Assembly (NCBI GenBank): GCA_045534165.1
Contig: JAZSJD010000017.1
Coordinates: forward strand, 6,740-70,739
DNA length: 64,000 nt
Origin: SIG575 sp045534165
GTDB lineage: Bacteria; Bacillota; Clostridia; Oscillospirales; Acutalibacteraceae
Direction: 5' to 3'
Within the stretch, counting starts at the first letter, position 1, and each line of letters starts with the position of its first letter. Positions 53,103 to 60,434 of this stretch are shown in pieces. Below the pieces are notes generated by a model. The model saw nothing but the letters and a program-made list of their open reading frames with translations. It was not told the DNA's origin and did no database searches. Both the position numbers and the translations under genes were made by a program.

Positions 53103-53132
53103 ATCATAACAGGTTTTTTTGATTTTTTTCAA
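53103..53132 (-). promoter_or_regulatory. Promoter of the small protein/HerA operon
   Basis: On the minus strand TTGAAA (53132-53127), 18 bp, TATGAT (53108-53103) with an extended TG. The paired repeat lies 5 bp upstream of the -35. Confidence 0.65.
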
Positions 53133-53137
53133 AGAAT

Positions 53138-53170
53138 ACGTTTTTGACCCTTGAAAACACGTTTTTAGAC
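53138..53170 (-). promoter_or_regulatory. Paired direct repeat, candidate LytTR operator A
   Basis: Plus-strand ACGTTTTTGAC (53138-53148) and ACGTTTTTAGAC (53159-53170) are repeated with a 21-bp period, two helical turns. The same arrangement recurs upstream of the Hsp70-like gene. Confidence 0.65.
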
Positions 53171-53215
53171 TTTTTTATAAAATTCTCGCGTGTTTATTTA
53201 AATCAGATTTATGTA

Positions 53216-55978
53216 TTAAATATAATTTTTATCAGACACTTTAATACCGCTTGCCAAAAGATTTTCTTTGATTTCCACGTATAATTTCTTCATAAAATCT
53301 TTCTTTTTTGTTCCGTAATATATTGTATTATATTTTGAACCGACTTTACATCTCATTCCGTCTACCGGATGTTCTATAAGTTCACCGTTAAGGAATTCCT
53401 TCCAGGATGTAAAATGAACCACATCACCAAAAAAGAATCCCAGATAATGGGTTGAATAAATTCCTCTATCAGTAATCATTACACCTCTTTTTTGAGTATC
53501 AGCATATTCACTGTCCGCAAAAAAGATTTTTGCATCTGAGGGTACTTTAAGATTATTTCTTAATTTATAAAAATCTGACTCTTTTACAGGTCCGCACATT
53601 GCTTTGCATGTTTCTTCTATAATTTCAAGGAATAATTTATCTTCAGTTTTTTGAGCGTTGGTTTCAGATTTTTCGGGTGTTCCGGTTGCATTCACCTGAT
53701 AATCTGTTTTCTTGAGTGCATTCTGTAAACCAACAAAGAAATTAAGTGCCTGAGATTTTTCCGAAGTTGAAAATGATGCGGTATATTGGCGGCCTCCTTT
53801 GAATCCAAATGCAATAATTCCGTTGATTTCATTCATAATTATTGTTACTTCATCCCGGTATGCATACCAATGAAGACGAATAGTATTTGACCACAATTCA
53901 CGATAATAAAAACCCTTGTCAGTAATAACAAATCCGTTCTTTCCGCTACCAAACCAGGTGGTATCTTTCCAGAAATAACAAACTTCGTTTTCAGGAATAT
54001 TTAAATTGGTTCTTAATCCATCGATATTACCCGATGACAATTTTTCTGCGATTTTTTTATTATTTTCAAGATATGCTTTTGCTTTATCAAATAAATTTCC
54101 TTTTCCGCTTTTGGGCTGAGTCGACTCTTTGCCTGATAAAACAACTTTTGAAGTTATAAGCTGTTTCTGTAAAACATTAAACATTTCCAGAACAGACTGA
54201 TCAGCCTCACCATAAATAACATTTTCTTTGGTTCCGTTTTTTTGTATCAGAGCATTTTCAGTTTGCTGTAATGTCGCATTAACAAAAGAATCCCATTTTG
54301 TATGGAAAATATACTTTCCTTCTTTATCCGTAGCATAAATACCTTTTTCCGTAATAACTGTTCCTGCTTTTTCGCTTTCTGACAAATCACCGATGCTTTT
54401 TGCAAAATAAATAGTTTCATCAGCACTGATGCCCATATTTTTTCTCAGTTCTTCACCTTTAGCAGACTTTGGATAACCTGCAAAAGTTGAAATTAATATT
54501 GATTTTAAATCTGCAGTATCTTCTTGTTTAGCACCTCTGCTGATTACAAAGGTTATTTCAGTGCCTTTTTCAACCATTTCACCGGGTTTAATACTCTGTG
54601 AAATAACATAACCTTTTCCCACTGTCTGGCTGTATTCATATACTGTCCTGATTCTGAAATCTTCATTTTTAACGCGATTTGATGTAAATCGTTCATAAGA
54701 CGTGTTCACAAAATCAGGAATCGTCACTTTAGTATCTTTTACACGTGTGTTTATTATTTTAAAAGGCAATTGGCTGTAAACCATACCAAGCGCAACTGTT
54801 TCCTGCGGATGTGGAAGGCTGAATACACGTTTCTTTTCCTTCCGGACCTTTCTGAGTGCAGGGTGATCAATTCCCTCCATCGTTCCGTCAACAAGTTCCT
54901 TTGCAAAATACCAGGCACTATGTCCGCCTGTGAAAATTACTACGTCAATTTCGGCATTATCTTCAATCTTATCAAGACAACCCTTTACGAGAGTTTTATA
55001 ATCTTCCAGTTTGTCTTCTATAAGCTTTTCAAAGCTTTTTCTTGTAATTTCCGGGAAAGGCTTTTTAATCGGTGCAAACAATTGAGCCTGCTTTGCAACT
55101 GTACAGGCTTTTGTGGATTCATTTTTCCCAAGACTCGGAGAAAGAGTTTCTTCTTTCCAGCCTTTAACACCTGTATTATTCCTTATAAAGTTTTCTGCTG
55201 CCTCCTTCGGCAAACCACAACTGACAACATACTCAACCAGAAAGTCCTTAAGTTTTTCATCAATTTCTCTTCCGCCAAAAGTGATATCTACATCGTCTTT
55301 CGGCCACGAAAACATCAGTTCATTTTTAATATCTGTTGCTGTAACTTTATCTTTTTCAGCATTAACATTGCATTTACACACCGCAAGGTCTGTTGTTCCC
55401 GCGCCCATATCGATAACGAGAATAAGATTATCCTTATCTTTTTCAATAAAACCATTATTTCTGATTTCATTCATTTCCTGTGCTAATATTGCATAAAGAG
55501 CCGCAGATGGTTCGTCAATTGATGACACGTTTTTAAAACCTGCATCTGCAACTGCACCGGTCATAAATCTTCTTGTTTCAGCTTTCCATTTGACAGGGAA
55601 GCTGATGATTGTCTCCTCCTCATCACACTCTCCAAGGAAACCATCCTGATAAGAATATCTCTCATAAAGATATCGCATATATTCATGAGTAAGTTCCTTG
55701 GCTCTCTGACTCACTTCTTCATTTTCACTTTCGAGTGACATTTTGAAATCGCGATAAACGGTAGATCCGTCAAGAAGCTCATCAATTCCACAATCAACCG
55801 TGCCATCCTCATTAACTCTTACAATTGTCATCGCCCTGGGTTCTGAAGCACCCTGGCCAAAAGTTACACTTTCAGTATGATGCGGATCCCCTAAAGCCTT
55901 GCCGTCCTTATATCTTTTGCACTTAATTACCGATGTACTTGTGCCAAAATCGATACCTACAAGTCGTTTAATTGCCAT
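53216..55978 (-). CDS. Hsp70-like ATPase with PASTA domain and three C-terminal repeats
   Basis: 920 residues. Residues 1-405 are an actin/Hsp70-type ATPase: LVGIDFGTSTSVIK (phosphate 1), LILVIDMGAGTTDLAVCK (phosphate 2), VVIFTGGHSAWYF (adenosine). No DnaK substrate-binding domain follows. Instead there is a PASTA-like domain (about 415-495, GKGYVISQSIKPGEMVEKGTEITFVISRG) and three repeats of about 110 residues, each containing a line such as GTVITEKGIYATD, NGFVITDKGFYYRE or RGVMITDRGIYSTH, PH/bPH-like in look. GGGGGA precedes the ATG. First gene of the locus. A dedicated chaperone or scaffold for the HerA machine is plausible; not DnaK itself. Confidence 0.9.
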   Translation of the reverse strand: MAIKRLVGIDFGTSTSVIKCKRYKDGKALGDPHHTESVTFGQGASEPRAMTIVRVNEDGTVDCGIDELLDGSTVYRDFKMSLESENEEVSQRAKELTHEYMRYLYERYSYQDGFLGECDEEETIISFPVKWKAETRRFMTGAVADAGFKNVSSIDEPSAALYAILAQEMNEIRNNGFIEKDKDNLILVIDMGAGTTDLAVCKCNVNAEKDKVTATDIKNELMFSWPKDDVDITFGGREIDEKLKDFLVEYVVSCGLPKEAAENFIRNNTGVKGWKEETLSPSLGKNESTKACTVAKQAQLFAPIKKPFPEITRKSFEKLIEDKLEDYKTLVKGCLDKIEDNAEIDVVIFTGGHSAWYFAKELVDGTMEGIDHPALRKVRKEKKRVFSLPHPQETVALGMVYSQLPFKIINTRVKDTKVTIPDFVNTSYERFTSNRVKNEDFRIRTVYEYSQTVGKGYVISQSIKPGEMVEKGTEITFVISRGAKQEDTADLKSILISTFAGYPKSAKGEELRKNMGISADETIYFAKSIGDLSESEKAGTVITEKGIYATDKEGKYIFHTKWDSFVNATLQQTENALIQKNGTKENVIYGEADQSVLEMFNVLQKQLITSKVVLSGKESTQPKSGKGNLFDKAKAYLENNKKIAEKLSSGNIDGLRTNLNIPENEVCYFWKDTTWFGSGKNGFVITDKGFYYRELWSNTIRLHWYAYRDEVTIIMNEINGIIAFGFKGGRQYTASFSTSEKSQALNFFVGLQNALKKTDYQVNATGTPEKSETNAQKTEDKLFLEIIEETCKAMCGPVKESDFYKLRNNLKVPSDAKIFFADSEYADTQKRGVMITDRGIYSTHYLGFFFGDVVHFTSWKEFLNGELIEHPVDGMRCKVGSKYNTIYYGTKKKDFMKKLYVEIKENLLASGIKVSDKNYI

Positions 55979-56081
55979 TATAAATCCCCCTGTTACTCTT
56001 TAGAAACAGATTTTATTATTTCGCATGATTCATTTTTGTAGCTTCAGTCTATCAGATATTTCTGATTACAACTTAAAAATG

Positions 56082-56115
56082 CTGTTTTTGACCTTCAAAA
56101 TCCTGTTTTTGGTCA
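56082..56115 (-). promoter_or_regulatory. Paired direct repeat, candidate LytTR operator B
   Basis: Plus-strand CTGTTTTTGACC (56082-56093) and CTGTTTTTGGTC (56103-56114) repeat with a 21-bp period. Aligned with operator A the pair matches at most positions, including the TT-AAAA between repeats. It lies about 104 bp upstream of the Hsp70-like start. Confidence 0.65.
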
Positions 56116-56373
56116 TTCAGATAGCAAAAATATCCTAAAATATTGACTATACAAATTCTTCGGACATCAAAGATATATCAGGTGTTTGTCCGTTTTTGTC
56201 AAGATTGTCCTAAAAATTCATATAATTTGTTTACCTTTTTAGAATATATTTATATAATTTTATCACAAAAAAGCATAAACTTCAACATATTTCAATAATG
56301 GATTTTACTTTTTATTTAATTTAATACCTTTTAACAGAAACTCCTGAAAACATGTGATATCTGTCCTGTCAAA
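56116..56373. other. AT-rich intergenic stretch
   Basis: No coding frame with a ribosome site, no clear promoter and no repeat beyond AT-rich runs. It separates operator B from the guaA terminator. Confidence 0.6.
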
Positions 56374-56411
56374 AAAAGAGCTGACAGACTTTCAAATCTG
56401 TCAGCTCTTTT
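56374..56411 (-). terminator. Intrinsic terminator downstream of guaA
   Basis: AAAAGAGCTGACAGA (56374-56388) pairs exactly with TCTGTCAGCTCTTTT (56397-56411); the minus strand continues with TTTTTTT in all. Confidence 0.88.
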
Positions 56412-56429
56412 GCTTATGAATTATCTTAA

Positions 56430-56524
56430 TTTTGTTGTCATTTTGTTGTCACGAGGACATTTTAAACTTCAAAAACCTTGGTTCTGCTTGGGTTTTTAGG
56501 TTTCTGGGATTATTCCCACTCGAT
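56430..56524 (-). other. Attachment-site-like sequence at the guaA 3' end
   Basis: TTTTGTTGTCA occurs twice in perfect tandem (56430-56440, 56441-56451), about 60 bp beyond the guaA stop, whose last codons give ATCGAGTGGGAATAA. Eleven-base direct repeats next to a gene 3' end are typical of integrase arm sites, and the guaA 3' end is a known island target. No integrase gene is in the window. Confidence 0.4.
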
Positions 56525-57511
56525 TGTGCCTGTGGGCTTGGGAGTAAGGTCAAAGAGAACACGGTTGATACCATCAACTTCGCTTGTGATACGAGCTACT
56601 ATTTTGTGAAGAACTGCATAAGGAATTTCTTCGATAGTTGCAGTCATCGCATCTGTTGTGTTAACAGCTCTGATAATTGCGGGCCAGCCTTCATAACGGC
56701 TTTCATCTTTAACACCAACGCTCTTGATATCGGGAACAGCAATAAAATACTGCCATACTTTGCCTGCAAGACCTGCAATTTCAAATTCTTCACGGAGAAT
56801 TGCATCAGCTTCTCTGAGCGCATGGAGACGGTCACGTGTGATTGCGCCAAGGCAACGAACACCAAGTCCGGGACCGGGGAACGGCTGACGATAAACCATA
56901 TTGTGTGGAAGACCGAGAGCGTCACCAACAATTCTTACTTCATCTTTAAAGAGAAGTTTGATGGGTTCCACAAGCTCCATAGCCATATCTTCAGGAAGTC
57001 CGCCTACATTGTGGTGTGATTTAACAGCCTTTTTGCCTTCAGCTTGTTTGATGCTTTCAAGAATATCAGGATAAATTGTGCCCTGTGCAAGGAATGAAAT
57101 TCCATCAAGTTTTGCTGATTCTTCATCAAAAACTTTAATGAATTCTGCACCAATTATCTTACGTTTCTTCTCAGGATCGCTTACACCTGCAAGAAGATCA
57201 AGGAAACGGTCTGTTGCATCAACATAAACAAGGTTTGCATCAAGTGCTTTACCAAAAACTTCAATTACCTGTTCACTCTCGCCTTTGCGCATAAGACCAT
57301 GGTTAACGTGAACACATACAAGCTGTTTGCCGATAGCCTTGATAAGAAGAGCTGCAACAACTGATGAATCAACACCACCTGAAAGTGCAAGAAGAACTTT
57401 CTTGTCACCAACCTGCTCACGGACTGCTTTTACCTGTTCTTCAATAAATGCATCTGCAAGTTCTTTTGTGTTAATTCTTTGCATTGATTCGGGACGTACA
57501 TTGTTTTGCAT
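56510..57511 (-). CDS. guaA: GMP synthase ATP-pyrophosphatase/dimerisation subunit without glutaminase domain
   Basis: 333 residues, against about 510 for usual bacterial GuaA. The ATP-PPase domain is intact (LLALSGGVDSSVVAALL, residues 40-56), followed by VHVNHGLMRKGE, GTIYPDILES, KSHHNVGGLPEDM, and the dimerisation domain YRQPFPGPGLGVRCLGAITR ending PKPTGTIEWE. The class I glutamine amidotransferase domain that normally precedes it is absent; upstream DNA encodes no such domain in any frame. The ATG at 57511 follows GGAGG. This is the archaeal-type split (GuaAb). It converts XMP to GMP using ammonia from a separate GuaAa or free ammonia. Confidence 0.93.
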   Translation of the reverse strand: MQNNVRPESMQRINTKELADAFIEEQVKAVREQVGDKKVLLALSGGVDSSVVAALLIKAIGKQLVCVHVNHGLMRKGESEQVIEVFGKALDANLVYVDATDRFLDLLAGVSDPEKKRKIIGAEFIKVFDEESAKLDGISFLAQGTIYPDILESIKQAEGKKAVKSHHNVGGLPEDMAMELVEPIKLLFKDEVRIVGDALGLPHNMVYRQPFPGPGLGVRCLGAITRDRLHALREADAILREEFEIAGLAGKVWQYFIAVPDIKSVGVKDESRYEGWPAIIRAVNTTDAMTATIEEIPYAVLHKIVARITSEVDGINRVLFDLTPKPTGTIEWE

Positions 57512-57725
57512 AAAATCTCCTCCATTATGTTGATTTATGTTTTTTATTATATACCTATACAGCGAAAATTTCAAGATATTTATAATCACAAAATTATATC
57601 TTTTATTTCTAAACAAATCGTTAAATTTGCATATTAATACAAAAAATTTCTTTTGTGCAGTATTGAAATGGACATTTTTATATGTTAAAATTATTTTAAA
57701 TAAAATAAGAAAAGATGTGTTTTCT

Positions 57726-59078
57726 TTGCAACAGTATGATATTGCCATTATCGGCGGTGCTACTTCCGGTTCTTTTTTTGCAAAACTGATGGCAGAAAAA
57801 GGTCACAAAGTAAAGGTAATTGAAAAAAGCTCAGTTGAAAAAGTGGGCTGTAAATATGATATCGTTCATATCGGCAGAAAAGAATTTGAAAGATTTTCAA
57901 TCCCCAGACCTGTTGAAGGCGACAAGGAATGGGCTTTTGAATTCGAAACAAACTACACAGCTGCACCTTCGGGAAAATATCCCATAAAAACTTTTGACCC
58001 TATGGTTGGTCTTCATATGCACGAATATACACTGCTTATGAACAAATGGGCAATTGATGCCGGTGCTGAAATTGAATATTCTGCTTGTTTTGAAGATTTT
58101 GTTTATGAAAACGACAAAATTGCAGGTATTACATATACAAACAACAACGGCAAGCAACAGCTTTATGCAAAGTGTGTTGTTGATTGCTCAGGCATTCCCA
58201 GCGTGGCAAGAAGAAAACTTCCTGAAGATTCTGCCATTGAAACATTCGAAATAACACCTGAAGATATGTTTTATGTTGTTTTGAAATATGTTAAATTCAA
58301 AGACCCTGATTTTATTTACAACACATCTTCAACAGGCTGGCCTTTCTACAAATCCTGGCTTGCACCTCAGGCAGACCCTAACGGCGGTATTTTAGGAATC
58401 GGTGCCTGCAACAGTTATGAGCAGGCAGAAAGCATTCTTGAAGATGTTATTAAAAACATCGAATTGCCTGAATATACAATCACACATACTGAAAAAGGCA
58501 AGACTCCCTACACACGTCCCCCTTATTCATTTGTAAGCGATAATTTTATCGTTGCAGGTGATGCAGGATGCCTTACAAAGCCAAACAATGGTGAAGGTAT
58601 AACAAGCAGTATGGTGCAAATGGAAATTGCTGCAGGTGTGCTTGATGAAGCGATAAAGGCAAATGATTTTTCTTGTGAATTCCTTTGGAAAATCAATAAG
58701 ATTTATAACGAAAAACAAGGTGCAGACTTTGCAAGCACAAGAGCTTTGTTGACCAAGGTTGTTAAAGCCAAGCAGGGTGAATTTGAATTTTTCTTTGAAA
58801 AAGGTCACGATTTTCTTCAGGCATTTTTGGATGGTGCTGCAGACGGACCTGAAATAAAAATAAGTTTAGGACAGTTGCTTCCTGCTGTGAGCAAAATTCT
58901 CGGTGGTATTTTAATCGGCAAAGTTTCACTTTCCACATTAAAAGAAGCTGTTGGCGGATTTACATTAGGTAACAAGCTGAAAAAGCATTATCTTAACTTC
59001 CCGTCATCACCAAAAGATTATAAAGACTGGACAATCAAAGCTGACAAACTCTGGGCAAAAGTCGGCAAAATGCAATAA
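57726..59078 (+). CDS. FAD-dependent oxidoreductase, geranylgeranyl-reductase family-like
   Basis: About 450 residues. The N-terminus is an FAD Rossmann fold (YDIAIIGGATSGSFFAKLMAEKGHKVKVIEK). YTRPPYSFVSDNFIVAGDAGCLTKPNNGEGI is the second FAD motif (G-D-A) of the GGR/digeranylgeranylglycerophospholipid reductase group. The family reduces isoprenoid chains or acts on other lipophilic or aromatic substrates. The start is unsure: TTG at 57726 or GTG at 57717, neither with a strong ribosome site; the open frame extends much further upstream through AT-rich, non-coding-looking DNA. The GH-A glycosidase gene follows after 42 bp with its own AAAGGAG. Confidence 0.82.
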   Translation: MQQYDIAIIGGATSGSFFAKLMAEKGHKVKVIEKSSVEKVGCKYDIVHIGRKEFERFSIPRPVEGDKEWAFEFETNYTAAPSGKYPIKTFDPMVGLHMHEYTLLMNKWAIDAGAEIEYSACFEDFVYENDKIAGITYTNNNGKQQLYAKCVVDCSGIPSVARRKLPEDSAIETFEITPEDMFYVVLKYVKFKDPDFIYNTSSTGWPFYKSWLAPQADPNGGILGIGACNSYEQAESILEDVIKNIELPEYTITHTEKGKTPYTRPPYSFVSDNFIVAGDAGCLTKPNNGEGITSSMVQMEIAAGVLDEAIKANDFSCEFLWKINKIYNEKQGADFASTRALLTKVVKAKQGEFEFFFEKGHDFLQAFLDGAADGPEIKISLGQLLPAVSKILGGILIGKVSLSTLKEAVGGFTLGNKLKKHYLNFPSSPKDYKDWTIKADKLWAKVGKMQ

Positions 59079-59120
59079 GTTAATTATCGGACAACAAGTC
59101 CGTTTGAAAGGAGAAAATAT

Positions 59121-60377
59121 ATGAATGAAAAATTAGTTGCAATCGGCAAAAAAGTTCTTGCAGTACTTCTTGCAGTTTTAATCCCCATTCTTGCAGCAGT
59201 GGTTTCTTTTGATCCCTTTGCAAAATATGACCCCCAGGTACAAAGTGCTCTTGAGAAAACAGGCGGTGTTGTTAAAGGTGTTTGTCATGCAGACCCTGAC
59301 TACGAACTTATCAAAGAAGCAGGTATCAGTTGGACAAGAAAAGATATTCCCTTCCTTTATGACCATGAAGGTAACATAAGCCAGAGCTACCTTAGCTGGA
59401 AAGCTGAAATGAAGGCTTATGCTGACAATGGAATCAAAATTTTCGCTATCACACCTTATCCCTACAAGTTCCTTGAATACGGAATTGACCCCAGAACGCC
59501 CGAAGGAAAAGCGAAAGTTCAGGAAGTTGCAAAATATTATGTTGAAGACCTTAAAGATATCGTAGGTATTTTCCAGGTTACTAACGAAATGGGTATAGAC
59601 CGTTTCACAAAACCCCTTACAATTGACGAGGCTGCTGACTATATCGGTTATCAGCTTGAGGTTATGGATCCACTCTGTGAAGAATACGGTATCCTCCTCG
59701 GATATAACATCGCAGACTTCACACTTCCTTTCAAGATGCTTAAATATAACGATTATCTTGACTATGTAGGTCTTGACCTTTACCTTGGTTGTTTTGAAGA
59801 CATTCTTCATGAAATTGATACATTTGTCGGTCTTGCAGGTCTTGTTCACCTCATTACACAGAAACCCATTATTTACTGTGAATTCGGTTATATGGGTTAC
59901 GGTGAACCTAAAACACCTGAAGAAAAAGTTGCAGTTTTGCAGAAATATGGCTACAACAGTGAAGCCGAAGCAACAGCAGATATGGACAACTTCATTCAGA
60001 AACTTCCTGAAGATATGAGCGAAGAAATCCTTGAACTTTATCCTGATTATACTGCTGAAGAATATGCAGATATAATTTTCCGTGGTGAATATATGAACCA
60101 CTTCTACACATCACTTCCTGAAGGATATTATCTTGACGGATACACACACTCTCCTGAAGGTCAGGCTGAATTCTTCTCAGACCTTATCCCCAAACTTCTC
60201 AGCAAAGATTTCATCATCGGTACAGTAATTTACTGTTGGGGCGATAGTGATTCCTGTTACGTTTGCGGACAGTCTGACTGTCCTGTTGAAACAGGTTGGG
60301 GCTTAGTTGATGGCGCAGGAAATCCAAAGCCATCCTACTATGCAGTACAGAAAGCTTTTGCAGAATCAGACAGATAA
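59121..60377 (+). CDS. Exported or membrane-anchored clan GH-A glycoside hydrolase-like protein
   Basis: 418 residues. An N-terminal hydrophobic helix (VLAVLLAVLIPILAAVVSF) lacks a clear cleavage site, so anchoring is likely. The rest reads as a TIM barrel: YELIKEAGISWTRKDIPF, GIFQVTNEMGIDRF with the N-E acid/base at about 155, YLDYVGLDLYLG, and KPIIYCEFGYMGYGE with the nucleophile Glu at about 254. Such a pair of Glu on strands 4 and 7 is the signature of clan GH-A (families 2, 5, 39, 42 and others); the family is not assigned. AAAGGAG before the ATG. Ends at a terminator. Confidence 0.75.
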   Translation: MNEKLVAIGKKVLAVLLAVLIPILAAVVSFDPFAKYDPQVQSALEKTGGVVKGVCHADPDYELIKEAGISWTRKDIPFLYDHEGNISQSYLSWKAEMKAYADNGIKIFAITPYPYKFLEYGIDPRTPEGKAKVQEVAKYYVEDLKDIVGIFQVTNEMGIDRFTKPLTIDEAADYIGYQLEVMDPLCEEYGILLGYNIADFTLPFKMLKYNDYLDYVGLDLYLGCFEDILHEIDTFVGLAGLVHLITQKPIIYCEFGYMGYGEPKTPEEKVAVLQKYGYNSEAEATADMDNFIQKLPEDMSEEILELYPDYTAEEYADIIFRGEYMNHFYTSLPEGYYLDGYTHSPEGQAEFFSDLIPKLLSKDFIIGTVIYCWGDSDSCYVCGQSDCPVETGWGLVDGAGNPKPSYYAVQKAFAESDR

Positions 60378-60390
60378 ATATAAAAACAAT

Positions 60391-60427
60391 AAGACCTCCG
60401 ATTTTTAAAAAGTCGGAGGTCTTTATT
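60391..60427. terminator. Convergent intrinsic terminator
   Basis: AAGACCTCCGA (60391-60401) pairs exactly with TCGGAGGTCTT (60413-60423), followed by TATTAT. Between the glycosidase and the convergent trkH. Confidence 0.85.
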
Positions 60428-60434
60428 ATATTCT

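Noticed and set aside
54770..55486. Long plus-strand open frame (238 codons) opposite the Hsp70-like gene
   Set aside because: It lies wholly antisense to a gene with clear ATPase motifs, has no ribosome site, and reads as low-complexity Phe/Ile/Cys-rich sequence typical of a shadow frame.
55979..56081. CIRCE-type heat-shock operator upstream of the Hsp70-like gene
   Set aside because: No TTAGCACTC inverted repeat is present; the only clear regulatory pattern is the 21-bp-period direct repeat.
59178..60101. Long minus-strand open frame (307 codons) opposite the clan GH-A gene
   Set aside because: Antisense to a convincing glycosidase, no ribosome site, composition of a shadow frame.
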